The notes beneath the pieces are model-generated. The model saw only the letters and a program-made list of their open reading frames with translations. It ran no database searches and was not told the DNA's origin. Positions 1-7,709 of a DNA stretch of 14,235 nt are shown in pieces; the stretch's first letter is position 1, and each line of letters starts with the position of its first letter. The translations under genes were made by a program, and so were the position numbers. Origin of the DNA: Leptospiraceae bacterium (GTDB lineage Bacteria > Spirochaetota > Leptospiria > Leptospirales > Leptonemataceae); contig JAGRNC010000021.1 in NCBI GenBank assembly GCA_020440935.1, positions 1 through 14,235 on the forward strand. Reading direction: 5' to 3'.

Positions 1-2
1 AA

Positions 3-74
3 TTGATTAAATCGGTCCCTGTAGAGTTGGAGCCTGGACAGCAAGGAAAGAAGAAGCAAGGCTATCTCATGTAA
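3..74 (+). CDS. Possible C-terminal end of an upstream gene (partial)
   Basis: This frame is open from the window edge and ends at TAA (72-74). It encodes about 23 residues that read like a polar protein tail (LELEPGQQGKKKQGYLM at the end). The two other forward frames both have a stop within the first ten bases, and the next gene, on the opposite strand, ends at 99, so a convergent gene end is expected here. The fragment is too short to assign a family. Another reading frame, or simple intergenic DNA, remains possible. Confidence 0.35.
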   Translation: MIKSVPVELEPGQQGKKKQGYLM

Positions 75-100
75 CGGGAAATCTCCTTAACTTGCTTCTT
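51..100. repeat. 10-bp perfect inverted repeat between convergent gene ends
   Basis: AAGAAGCAAG at 51-60 is the exact reverse complement of CTTGCTTCTT at 91-100, with a 30-nt spacer. The right arm also pairs locally with AGAAGC at 103-108 (GCTTCT-TAA-AGAAGC), giving a competing small hairpin over the stop codon of the minus-strand gene. It sits where two genes converge, so it may act as a bidirectional transcript-end structure. The stem is not GC-rich and has no U-tract after it, so it is not a canonical intrinsic terminator. Confidence 0.35.
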
Positions 101-1118
101 AAAGAAGCCTGGCCAGGTCGTACATAACAACACGGCCAGAATACGGAGCGCGCCAGGCATCGCCAACTTCAGTGACGTACATTTTGCAGGACTTCCAATG
201 ACCTTCCTGGCATGCAAGATCCAAATTCGTCACATCGAGAAATTCCAGACTAAACGCCGCTACAGGGCTTCCCTTCGGATCAAAGACAAGGATTGTGCCG
301 CCACCAAAGATAGCCACAAAAAGGTAGCCGTCCGGCGCGACAGCCATCCCGTCCGGACCAATATAAGCCTGCTCCGCCGGTTCATTGTGACCTGGTCTCG
401 GCAATAAGCGACGAACGGCCTCATCCTCGAGGTTTACAAACTCGCGAAGTGTGATGCGTGGTTGATCCAGTGCGGCAAACAGGATGCGCCGGGACAAATG
501 CTCGCCCACATACAACCTCTGTCCATCGGGTGAAACAGCTACTCCGTTTGCATAATGAAGCCCCTCGGCGATCACCTCCGGACCAGACAATCCGAATTGG
601 TACAGTTTTCCGACAGAAGGGGCTTCCCTATCAAAGGCACCGGAGGCCGTAAAAAATACACGGGAATCGGAAAGGCGGACAGCGAGATCGTTTGGACCAT
701 GCAGGGCCCGCTCGACACCCGATTCCAGAGCGCTTGAGAGAACCCGAAGGATTTCTGATTTCTCCGCCTCAGCTTTCGGTCTCAATTGAAGGAGGCTATT
801 TTCATCGTAGCAGGCCACCAGTAGACTCCCATCTGGCAGCTGCGCCAGACCCGATGGACCGCAGCCCGGTCGCACATATTCCCAGGCCTGGGCGGCGGTA
901 ACCGCAGGATCTAATGATACTCGCTTGATTGCGTTCTTCGCATATTCGACGAAATAGATATATTCGCCGACAACAAGCGGCCCCTCCGGGTAGCTAGCTT
1001 TAGCCAGTATCCTGTCAGGAGTTAGATTAACTGAGATTGGCGAGCAGAAAGATAGCGCATACAGCAGAAATGCGAGTGCCGATTTGACTGTCACTCCAGC
1101 AGCTGTCCGAACTTGCAC
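99..1118 (-). CDS. Exported SMP-30/gluconolactonase-like beta-propeller protein
   Basis: The protein has 339 residues and a GTG start preceded by GGAGGAAGG. Residues about 9-27 form a hydrophobic signal sequence (VKSALAFLLYALSFC), so the product is exported. A C at residue 25 follows it, but F at the -1 position makes a lipoprotein cleavage site doubtful. The rest resembles the SMP-30/gluconolactonase/LRE fold, a six-bladed propeller with one divalent metal. The four expected metal-ligand positions are recognisable: E45 in YPEGPL, N143 in GPNDLAV, N191 in YANGVAVSPDG and D256 in GPDGMAVAPDG. The family hydrolyses lactones or related esters, but many members have unknown substrates, so the reaction is not assigned. 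It is the last gene of the minus-strand run, 56 nt after the glycosyltransferase-like gene, and may be co-transcribed with it. An envelope role is inferred from the signal sequence and its neighbours. Confidence 0.8.
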   Translation of the reverse strand: MQVRTAAGVTVKSALAFLLYALSFCSPISVNLTPDRILAKASYPEGPLVVGEYIYFVEYAKNAIKRVSLDPAVTAAQAWEYVRPGCGPSGLAQLPDGSLLVACYDENSLLQLRPKAEAEKSEILRVLSSALESGVERALHGPNDLAVRLSDSRVFFTASGAFDREAPSVGKLYQFGLSGPEVIAEGLHYANGVAVSPDGQRLYVGEHLSRRILFAALDQPRITLREFVNLEDEAVRRLLPRPGHNEPAEQAYIGPDGMAVAPDGYLFVAIFGGGTILVFDPKGSPVAAFSLEFLDVTNLDLACQEGHWKSCKMYVTEVGDAWRAPYSGRVVMYDLARLL

Positions 1119-1174
1119 AAGGATTACCCTTCCTCCGGCTAAAAGCGCACAAATATCAAAGCCCTACCCACCGA

Positions 1175-2557
1175 TCAGTTTCGACTTTCCAGGGCGCGCT
1201 CAACAGCTGTTGCACTTCCATGGTACAGACCCCGTCGGTAATTCGCCTCAATCGATTCGTTCATCTTCAATAGTTCGGAGGAATCTGTGGCCCATCGGCG
1301 CAAATCCTCAAATGCGGCTTCCGCGGATCTTCGCTCGGGAGTTGCCTCCTTCAGCTGGCTGGCATAATCTGCCGAATAGCCTTCATGGTCGCCCATTCGC
1401 CGAACCAGAAGCTTTGGAATTGGATAGAAAGCAAGTTCCGATGGCTTGGTAGTCAGAATGTCGCAATATGTCGCAGCATAGTCAGTAGCATACACTGCAT
1501 TAAAATGGCTTTCAAATGCGAAGAGTACCGCATCATAGTCTTCAAGGATTGCCGGAAGGTTCTGCACTTCGGCCAATGTTTTGCAGATTCGAATTTGTTT
1601 GCCTTGAAATACCTTCTGCATGGCTTCGAAGAATTCGCTATGGTCTCCACAATTAATTATGGGAACGTACTTTTCCTGGGTTGTGGAGTCCGCCTGAATC
1701 ATCTTTAAGAGTTGCTGAATGTATTTCTTCTGCGCCCCGGCACCCCCCACCGAAATTAGAAGACGCATTCGGTCGCCCGAGTCAATACGTTGCACTCGAT
1801 CCGCGATGGAATTTTCGAGGGCCGATAGCACTGGCTGCGATACCCAGTGACCAGCAAATTCCACCGAGTCTTCCTCCACACCCATCTGTAGATAGCCGTC
1901 GCGCATATGTCTGGTCTGGACCAGGTTCAGCGCTCCAGGACAGAGTAGAAAATACTGAGGCAATGTATCGTTGACGAGATGAATGATATGCTCAAAGCCA
2001 AGCACGGAGGCAATATGCGCATTTAATGGGTACGTCGTAATAATCGGCGTAGCCCGATCCATTCCCGAATAAAGGGCGATCATTCGCGCCGCGATGCTCA
2101 TGGAAAAATGCAAAGCGCCAATGCCACCTCCGGTCATGGCCTTACCCCAGGCCCACTCTACCGGGCCACCTATGTCCGCCGCCAAACGGGAGAATTGACT
2201 GTATAGTCCGTCCATTCGCTCAATGCAGGTGGATTCGTTTGATTCGATGGCCAGCAAATCGTGTAGAGCCGTGCCAATACCGCGATCCACCGCCTGGCTG
2301 TAGGCGGAAAAGGCCATTCGGTGGTGGCCATAGCCCATTCGAACGGTTCCCACATACAATTCGTATGGCTTTAGCCCGCCGATGCCGTTTCCTTCGGAGT
2401 ATCCAGAAATCAAATCAACGCCCGGAAAATACGGCGATGGCCGTGCGCTAAGTTCCAACTTTGCAGCCGGTGGATACAGCGCCGTAATCCAATCCACCAT
2501 CAATGGATTGACCACTTGCGCTAACAGATCTGCTTTCTTTCCAAAGAACTTATTCAA
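1175..2557 (-). CDS. Putative GT-B-like glycosyltransferase (MGDG synthase/MurG-like features), family uncertain
   Basis: The protein has 460 residues and no signal peptide or clear membrane segment. I do not recognise a named family. Features suggest a GT-B fold: a glycine/histidine-rich segment GTVRMGYGHHRMAFSAYS (residues 70-87), like the N-terminal loop of MGDG-synthase and GT28-type enzymes; a mid-protein strand/loop series (ITTYPLNAH, LVNDTLPQYF, ending AGHWVSQPV near 235-242) like the domain linker; and LLISVGGAGAQKKYIQQLL (266-284), the usual first strand and glycine loop of the nucleotide-sugar domain. The start is TTG, with AAGGA 10 nt upstream (2568-2572), and TTGA overlaps the secA stop, so translation is probably coupled to secA. 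A membrane-associated glycolipid or envelope glycan transferase is inferred. A UDP-GlcNAc-epimerase-like or non-catalytic GT-B protein is an alternative. Confidence 0.6.
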   Translation of the reverse strand: MNKFFGKKADLLAQVVNPLMVDWITALYPPAAKLELSARPSPYFPGVDLISGYSEGNGIGGLKPYELYVGTVRMGYGHHRMAFSAYSQAVDRGIGTALHDLLAIESNESTCIERMDGLYSQFSRLAADIGGPVEWAWGKAMTGGGIGALHFSMSIAARMIALYSGMDRATPIITTYPLNAHIASVLGFEHIIHLVNDTLPQYFLLCPGALNLVQTRHMRDGYLQMGVEEDSVEFAGHWVSQPVLSALENSIADRVQRIDSGDRMRLLISVGGAGAQKKYIQQLLKMIQADSTTQEKYVPIINCGDHSEFFEAMQKVFQGKQIRICKTLAEVQNLPAILEDYDAVLFAFESHFNAVYATDYAATYCDILTTKPSELAFYPIPKLLVRRMGDHEGYSADYASQLKEATPERRSAEAAFEDLRRWATDSSELLKMNESIEANYRRGLYHGSATAVERALESRN

Positions 2558-5388
2558 GAACGACGCTTCCTTCTACGAGATCCTTTTCTGCGCGAAGCGC
2601 CTCCGCCAGAAACAACGGTGGGCGGCGCTTCTTTTGTACTGGCTGCAGCACCGCGCTGGCCTGGTCCCGGGGGAACATCGGCGCTGGCGGCTCCTTCGAA
2701 ACCTTCCATGCTTCTGTGTTCGGCGCTACCCAGATTACGGCGGCGCGCAGGAGCGGCCTGTTGTACAGGACCTTCGATCTGAACACGGAACAGAAATTCC
2801 ACAACCTGGTCCTTGATCGCTTCCATTACTCCTTCAAAGATCTGAAATCCTTGAAGCTTATATTCTACCAGAGGATCCTTTTCCGAGTACGACGAAGCCC
2901 AGATTCCTTCGCGCAAATGGTCCATGGAATACAAATGCTCTTTCCAGCGAGCGTCGATGATGTCGATGGCAATACGTTTTTCAATGTAGCGGAAATTCTC
3001 TTCGCCAACGGACTCTATGCGCTGCGCATAGTACTCTTTAGCTTTCTTATTGACCAGTTCGAAAATGGCAGCTTGCGGATCACGCTCATGTTTCAGTTCT
3101 TCCGCGCTGAACTCGGCTCGGATTCCGAGGCCAGTAAGCATCCATTCCTGGAAGCCGGCCAGGTCCCAGCGAGTGGGATCGTTTGTAGCACAGAATTCCA
3201 GAACTTTCTCTTCCAGCACATCTTCGGTCCATTCCATGACTGTGTCGCGAATGGACGGCTCAAGCAATACTTTGTCCCGTTCCGCATAAATGATCTCGCG
3301 CTGACGATTCATTACATCATCGTACTCGAGTAGATGCTTTCGAATATCGAAGTTGTGGCTTTCCACGCGTTTTTGCGCTCTTGCAATGGCGCGATCCACC
3401 ATCTTCGCTTCCAGCTCCTGGCCTTCGCTCATCCCCAGGCGTTCCATCAGCCCCATGATTCGCGGTCCGCCAAACAGACGCATAAGGTTGTCTTCCAGGC
3501 TCAAATAGAACCGACTGGAACCCGGATCTCCCTGGCGTCCCGATCGACCGCGCAGCTGGTTGTCGATCCGACGGGCTTCGTGCCGCTCGGTGCCGATAAT
3601 ATGCAAACCGCCCGCCTCTTTGACCTGCTTGTGAAAGCCAAGCCAGATGTTTGCCCGATCTAGAATCTCTTTGGCCTGTTTGGATGCAGAGCTTCCCGTG
3701 ATTCGGTTCGCTTCTTCTTTTGCGCGATCAAATTGCTTTTTAAGAAGCGCTTCTTTAAAGGCCTCCACAGCCGGCTCGGTTTCTTCGAAATGTTCTAGAT
3801 CTTTGAGGTAGATGGGCGCACCACCGAGTACAATGTCGGTACCTCGACCGGCCATGTTTGTGGCTACTGTTACCGCGCCAGGCTTTCCGGCATTCTCTAC
3901 GATCTCGGCTTCTTTCTGGTGCTGCTTTGCATTCAGTACATTGTGTGGTATGCTATATTTTCGCAGGATTCCTGCGAGCAGTTCGGACTTCTCGATGGAT
4001 ACGGTGCCCACCAGCACGGGCTGCTTTCTTTCTCTGCAGTCTTCAATCTCTCGTGCGATGGCTTCGAATTTCTCCTTCTCTGTACGATACACTCGGTCGG
4101 CATAGTCGATTCTTCGCACCGGTTCGTTGGTCGGAACCACTACTACTTCCAGGTGGTAGATCTTTCGAAATTCCTCGGCCTCGGTATCTGCCGTTCCGGT
4201 CATACCGGAAAGCTTGTCATACAATCGAAAGAAGTTCTGAAATGTTACCGATGCAAGAGTCTGGGTTTCCTGCTTGATGGTCACACCTTCTTTGGCTTCG
4301 ATTGCCTGGTGTAGTCCGTCGGAGTAGCGGCGACCTTCCATCAATCGTCCCGTATGCTCATCTACAATGATGACCTCGCCCTCGCGAACAACGTAGTCCA
4401 CTTCCTCTTTGAATATTAAATGAGCCTTCAAAGCCTGGCTGGTATGCGCCACCAGCTCTACGTTTTCGGGAGCGTACAGGTTTTCAACGCCCAGTAGCTC
4501 CTCTACCCTGCGTACGCCTTCTTCGGTCAGAAGAACGTTCCTGGATTTTTCGTCCACATCGTAGTACCAGCCAAAGAGTACGTGGGGCTCTTCTTTTCCG
4601 GGCTCTACTTCCTTGGGTGGAGGCTCGGGGGCCTTTTCTTCGTCTCGAATGAGCTGCCGAATGGCCTTATCCAGACGATTGTATTTGTCCGTGTTTTCGT
4701 CGGCAGGACCGGATATAATGAGCGGAGTCCGGGCTTCATCGATCAGAATCGAGTCCACTTCATCCACAATGGCATAGTGGAAGCCGCGCTGCACCCGAAA
4801 CTCGACTTCCGACACCATATTGTCGCGAAGGTAGTCAAAACCAAATTCGTTATTCGTTCCGTAGGTGATATCGGATCCATAGGCAACCTTACGTTGCTCG
4901 GGATTCATATCGTGCTGTATGACTCCCACGGAAACGCCCAGAAGGTCGAATACCGGTTTCATCCAGGCGGCATCCCGTCGAGCAAGATAATCGTTCACCG
5001 TAACGACATGGACGCCCTTTCCCGTTAACGAGTTGAGATACACCGGAAGAGTGGACGTAAGAGTCTTACCTTCCCCGGTTTTCATCTCTGCAATCTTTCC
5101 CTGGTGGAGCACCATTCCACCCATCATCTGAACGTCAAAATGTCGCATGCCCAGGGTTCGCCAGGCCGCCTCACGTACCAGCGCGAAGGCCTCGGGAGTG
5201 ATGTCGTCTATGCTTTCGCCATCCTGGATCCGCTTGCGAAATTCATCGCTCTTGCGCGGAAAGTCCTCTGTGGCCAGCTTCTGCATTTCTGGCTCCAGAT
5301 CATTGATCCTCGCAATGATCGGAAGCATGCGCTTGATATCCCGCTCATGCTTTGAACCGATTACAATCTGTATTACTTTATCCAGCAT
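2554..5388 (-). CDS. secA: Preprotein translocase ATPase SecA
   Basis: This is the motor of the Sec pathway: it binds preproteins and pushes them through SecYEG using ATP. It has 944 residues, against 901 in E. coli. Visible motifs in order are MKTGEGKT (Walker A, 102-109), GTNNEFGFDYLRDN (177-190), VDEVDSILIDEART (Walker B, 208-221), the preprotein-crosslinking region with a Pro/Glu-rich stretch at about 250-268, SGMTGTADTE (394-403), NMAGRGTDIVLGG and QLRGRSGRQGDPG of the second RecA-like fold, and the scaffold helix RWKEHLYSMDHLREGI. The C terminus has no CxCxSG...CH/CC zinc-binding element. It ends instead in a Gly/Ala/Pro-rich linker and a basic tail, SRRKGSRRRKRRS. The ATG start has GAGG 5 nt upstream (5394-5397), overlapping the stop of the ligase gene 7 nt before it, so expression is tied to that gene. 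The next gene overlaps the secA stop. Confidence 0.98.
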   Translation of the reverse strand: MLDKVIQIVIGSKHERDIKRMLPIIARINDLEPEMQKLATEDFPRKSDEFRKRIQDGESIDDITPEAFALVREAAWRTLGMRHFDVQMMGGMVLHQGKIAEMKTGEGKTLTSTLPVYLNSLTGKGVHVVTVNDYLARRDAAWMKPVFDLLGVSVGVIQHDMNPEQRKVAYGSDITYGTNNEFGFDYLRDNMVSEVEFRVQRGFHYAIVDEVDSILIDEARTPLIISGPADENTDKYNRLDKAIRQLIRDEEKAPEPPPKEVEPGKEEPHVLFGWYYDVDEKSRNVLLTEEGVRRVEELLGVENLYAPENVELVAHTSQALKAHLIFKEEVDYVVREGEVIIVDEHTGRLMEGRRYSDGLHQAIEAKEGVTIKQETQTLASVTFQNFFRLYDKLSGMTGTADTEAEEFRKIYHLEVVVVPTNEPVRRIDYADRVYRTEKEKFEAIAREIEDCRERKQPVLVGTVSIEKSELLAGILRKYSIPHNVLNAKQHQKEAEIVENAGKPGAVTVATNMAGRGTDIVLGGAPIYLKDLEHFEETEPAVEAFKEALLKKQFDRAKEEANRITGSSASKQAKEILDRANIWLGFHKQVKEAGGLHIIGTERHEARRIDNQLRGRSGRQGDPGSSRFYLSLEDNLMRLFGGPRIMGLMERLGMSEGQELEAKMVDRAIARAQKRVESHNFDIRKHLLEYDDVMNRQREIIYAERDKVLLEPSIRDTVMEWTEDVLEEKVLEFCATNDPTRWDLAGFQEWMLTGLGIRAEFSAEELKHERDPQAAIFELVNKKAKEYYAQRIESVGEENFRYIEKRIAIDIIDARWKEHLYSMDHLREGIWASSYSEKDPLVEYKLQGFQIFEGVMEAIKDQVVEFLFRVQIEGPVQQAAPARRRNLGSAEHRSMEGFEGAASADVPPGPGQRGAAASTKEAPPTVVSGGGASRRKGSRRRKRRS

Positions 5389-5393
5389 AATTG

Positions 5394-5397
5394 CCTC
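5394..5397 (-). promoter_or_regulatory. Ribosome binding site of secA overlapping the upstream stop codon
   Basis: On the minus strand the junction reads GAATGAGGCAATTATG. The TGA stop of the O-antigen-ligase gene shares bases with GAGG, which stands 5 nt before the secA ATG. Ribosomes ending the ligase therefore stop directly on the secA initiation region, which argues for translational coupling and confirms the secA start. Confidence 0.7.
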
Positions 5398-6892
5398 ATT
5401 CGGGATTTCCCTTACTCTCCGTTTTCATTAGTTGCGCCTCCGGGGTCATCCTTTTCTTGCCTGGAATGACCAGACCCAGCAGGCACCAGAATGGAATAAT
5501 TACCTCATCATCCAAAAAAAAGCACTGAAACCAGCCGCCAAAGAAGACAATGAGGAGACCAAATTTCCAGAGTCTTCCCCTGCCTCCAGCATCGAGCACC
5601 TCCAGAAGCACACTTGCCCAGAATGCCAGAAAGATGGCCGCAGCCGGCAGACCGCCTATTGCGGCAAAATTAAATAGATCGTTATGCGAATGTCCCCTTT
5701 GAATTAGGGCGTATGGATAAAATAGAAATGGCTTTGACTCGCCTGTTTCTATAATATCGCGCTCCACCGAAGCAGAAAAGGCCCCCGGACCCACCCCAAA
5801 AAGCGGATGCGCGAACATCATTTTATGGGCTGCATTCCAGACCAGTAACCGCTGGTAATCGGTATGCTTCTCTTCGCCTGTCAGACTTTCTGCGGTTTCG
5901 CGCATGCGACCGGCGCTGGAATCGGCGATTGTGAGAGCTACAGCGCTGAGAACAAGCACAGCGATTAAGGCTCCTATGGGAAACCACAATGCCCTGGCTT
6001 TTGATTTCCAGCGATTACGAATAAACCAGTAAAGCCCCACCACCGCCGAAAGTGCAATGGCAAGCAAGGCGCTGCGACCGTTGTTCAAGATCAAAACAAT
6101 GCCCATGGCTACCAGCGCCAGGGCAAGCAGCAGAAATCGCCGATCCAGAAAGCTTCGGAGCGGACGTCGAACGTACCGACTGGCCAGGGAAAAAACCAAA
6201 AATAGGGTGAATAGCCCCGCCAGGGCCGCATAGGTCATATGCGTATTCTGCAGCCCGATGGGCATATAGAGATGGATTGGATCCGATGTGGAGGCAAACA
6301 GAGTTCCCACATGATGCTGGAACCGCGCCGCTGCTGTAGCCTGCCATCCATGTAGCAAATGATAGGGAATCTTGGCCAGTCGATGCAGGGTAAATATAGA
6401 GATGAATCCGGTAACCAGGATAGTGACACCGGCCCAGTAAAAACAACGAAGAAGCCAGCGTCTGGAAAGTGCATCTCTGGAGTGCGTATAGGTCCAGAGG
6501 CCGGTCAAAATCAACAGCACATCTTTTAGTTCGGTATTCCAGCCTTTGCGTAAATGCCAGAGAAAGGCATCAAATCCGTCCGACGGCACACCATCAATGG
6601 GCCACAGACCGAACCAGGCCAGAATAGACCGCACAGCCAGAGAAAGGGCCAGCCATCCAAAGAGTGCAAATCCAAAATAGAATGGTAGCGGCATCTTCCA
6701 TCGCACACCGCCCGAATTCCGATTCTGGTAGGCCTCCGCAATCCAGAACAATACCGCCACAGCAGCGCCAGCGCTGACCAGACTGATGGAAATGGCCGAA
6801 CCAACGATCATGATGGCCCCTCCAATAAAGGAGCCGCGGTGAATCCAACCGGATTGCTTGATGGAAAAGGATTGCATGGACACAGGGATCAC
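5396..6892 (-). CDS. O-antigen ligase/polymerase family (Wzy_C) membrane protein
   Basis: The protein has 498 residues and roughly ten to twelve membrane segments (for example 21-50, 69-93, 151-168, 219-237, 252-270, 273-290, 302-322, 411-430, 442-459 and 464-476). Family marks are ILNNGRSALLAI (268-279), then a periplasmic loop with YQRLLVWNAAHKMMFAHPLF (346-365) and GVGPGAF (366-372), and RGHSHNDLFN (399-408). The Arg and His positions match the catalytic loop pattern of WaaL/Wzy proteins. These enzymes transfer or polymerise lipid-linked glycans at the periplasmic face of the inner membrane; ligase and polymerase cannot be told apart here. The GTG start has CAGGA 11 nt upstream. An in-frame ATG five codons later (6877) lacks a ribosome site. 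It is the first gene of the run with secA, and is divergent from the gene at 6975 across 82 nt. Confidence 0.88.
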   Translation of the reverse strand: MIPVSMQSFSIKQSGWIHRGSFIGGAIMIVGSAISISLVSAGAAVAVLFWIAEAYQNRNSGGVRWKMPLPFYFGFALFGWLALSLAVRSILAWFGLWPIDGVPSDGFDAFLWHLRKGWNTELKDVLLILTGLWTYTHSRDALSRRWLLRCFYWAGVTILVTGFISIFTLHRLAKIPYHLLHGWQATAAARFQHHVGTLFASTSDPIHLYMPIGLQNTHMTYAALAGLFTLFLVFSLASRYVRRPLRSFLDRRFLLLALALVAMGIVLILNNGRSALLAIALSAVVGLYWFIRNRWKSKARALWFPIGALIAVLVLSAVALTIADSSAGRMRETAESLTGEEKHTDYQRLLVWNAAHKMMFAHPLFGVGPGAFSASVERDIIETGESKPFLFYPYALIQRGHSHNDLFNFAAIGGLPAAAIFLAFWASVLLEVLDAGGRGRLWKFGLLIVFFGGWFQCFFLDDEVIIPFWCLLGLVIPGKKRMTPEAQLMKTESKGNPE

Positions 6893-6930
6893 GAATGAGT
6901 AAGTCCTGACTAAAAACAGTGCATTCGGCT

Positions 6931-6941
6931 CCCGGGCCGGG
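6931..6941. other. 11-bp GC palindrome in a divergent intergenic region
   Basis: CCCGG-G-CCGGG lies in the 82-nt gap between the divergent starts at 6892 and 6975. A wider GTGC (6919-6922) and GCAC (6941-6944) pair flanks it. The position would suit an operator or a 5'-leader hairpin for the + strand pair. I could not place convincing -35/-10 elements around it on either strand, so function is speculative. Confidence 0.25.
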
Positions 6942-6974
6942 CACTCTCAGACAGGATTTGGCAGAGGTAAGGCA

Positions 6975-7709
6975 TTGTCCAGCAGGGAAAAAATTATCGT
7001 AGTAGTAATGATTCTGGCGGGTTATCTGGCCGTCCATGGCAGTCTGGCGCACAGCGCCTCCTGGGATTTATCCTACCTGCAACAATTTGAGCATCCCCGG
7101 GCATTCAGTCGTTTTAGCACAATCCTCTACCATGCCTATCCCGGGTTGAAACCGGCCAACGCATTTGATGGAAATCCCAACACATGCTTTCGCGAACCGC
7201 TGGTAGCCGTCCACAAACGAGGTTCGGCCGCTCCTATCTGGCCCCAACCAGCTCCGGATTATTCGATGCCTTCCATTTCTGGCGAGATAGGGCTCAGTCA
7301 TAGCGCGGGTTTTCCGCCCAGGCCGCACAAATGGAAAGAACTGGACATCGCATTTTGCGGCGGAGCGAATTCCTATCGGCCTTCCCGTATCGACGTGCAA
7401 TGGTATCGACAGAAGCTGTACGACGTAGATCGAGATAACCGGGTTCCGGATGCTCCCGAACTCTGGAATAGCACATCCTATCGCCTGGCGCAATTTAGAA
7501 CAAAAGAAGGCGAATACCGGTTGCCGGTAAATTTGGCGGAATTTCCTCAATCCAGCGGATTTCCCGATGGGTTCTATAATGTCTGGGTGCGCCTTACCTT
7601 TGTCGATGCCCCCGATCATGGCGAACTCTGCATCCGCGACATTACTATACCAGGCCAACAGTTCTTCCTGCCATTTGAGAACGATCATTCATGCCCTTCC
7701 GAAAGATAA
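6975..7709 (+). CDS. Exported protein with discoidin/NADase-type glycan-binding-like domain
   Basis: The protein has 244 residues. Residues 6-28 form a signal peptide (KIIVVVMILAGYLAVHG, probable cleavage after AHSA), so it is secreted to the periplasm or beyond. The segment YPGLKPANAFDGNPNTCFRE (55-74) is the A-x-D-G-x-x-x-T-x-W/F-like signature seen in F5/8-type and NADase-type glycan-binding beta-sandwiches. Later beta-rich stretches (WKELDIAFCGG, IDVQWYRQKLYDV, YNVWVRLTFVD, ELCIRDITIPG) fit one jelly-roll domain, with three conserved-looking Cys. No enzymatic motif is seen. The start is TTG, chosen because AGAGG stands 7 nt upstream and no in-frame ATG precedes the signal sequence. It overlaps the YihY-like gene by 19 nt and is probably co-transcribed with it. 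Carbohydrate binding is inferred from the motif, not shown. Confidence 0.65.
   Translation: MSSREKIIVVVMILAGYLAVHGSLAHSASWDLSYLQQFEHPRAFSRFSTILYHAYPGLKPANAFDGNPNTCFREPLVAVHKRGSAAPIWPQPAPDYSMPSISGEIGLSHSAGFPPRPHKWKELDIAFCGGANSYRPSRIDVQWYRQKLYDVDRDNRVPDAPELWNSTSYRLAQFRTKEGEYRLPVNLAEFPQSSGFPDGFYNVWVRLTFVDAPDHGELCIRDITIPGQQFFLPFENDHSCPSER

Noticed and set aside
1091..1118. SMP-30-like protein as a lipoprotein
   Set aside because: The only Cys near the signal peptide follows Leu-Ser-Phe; Phe at -1 does not fit even a relaxed spirochaetal lipobox.
198..2451. Several + strand open frames of 60-144 codons opposite the SMP-30-like and glycosyltransferase-like genes
   Set aside because: They are antisense shadows of well-supported genes, with no ribosome sites or recognisable domains.
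2716..3333. 205-codon open frame on the + strand within secA
   Set aside because: It lies fully antisense to secA, whose motifs confirm the real frame, and its translation resembles no protein family.
7068..7688. 206-codon open frame on the minus strand opposite the exported glycan-binding-like gene
   Set aside because: The + strand frame has a signal peptide, a ribosome site and a recognisable motif; the antisense frame has none of these.
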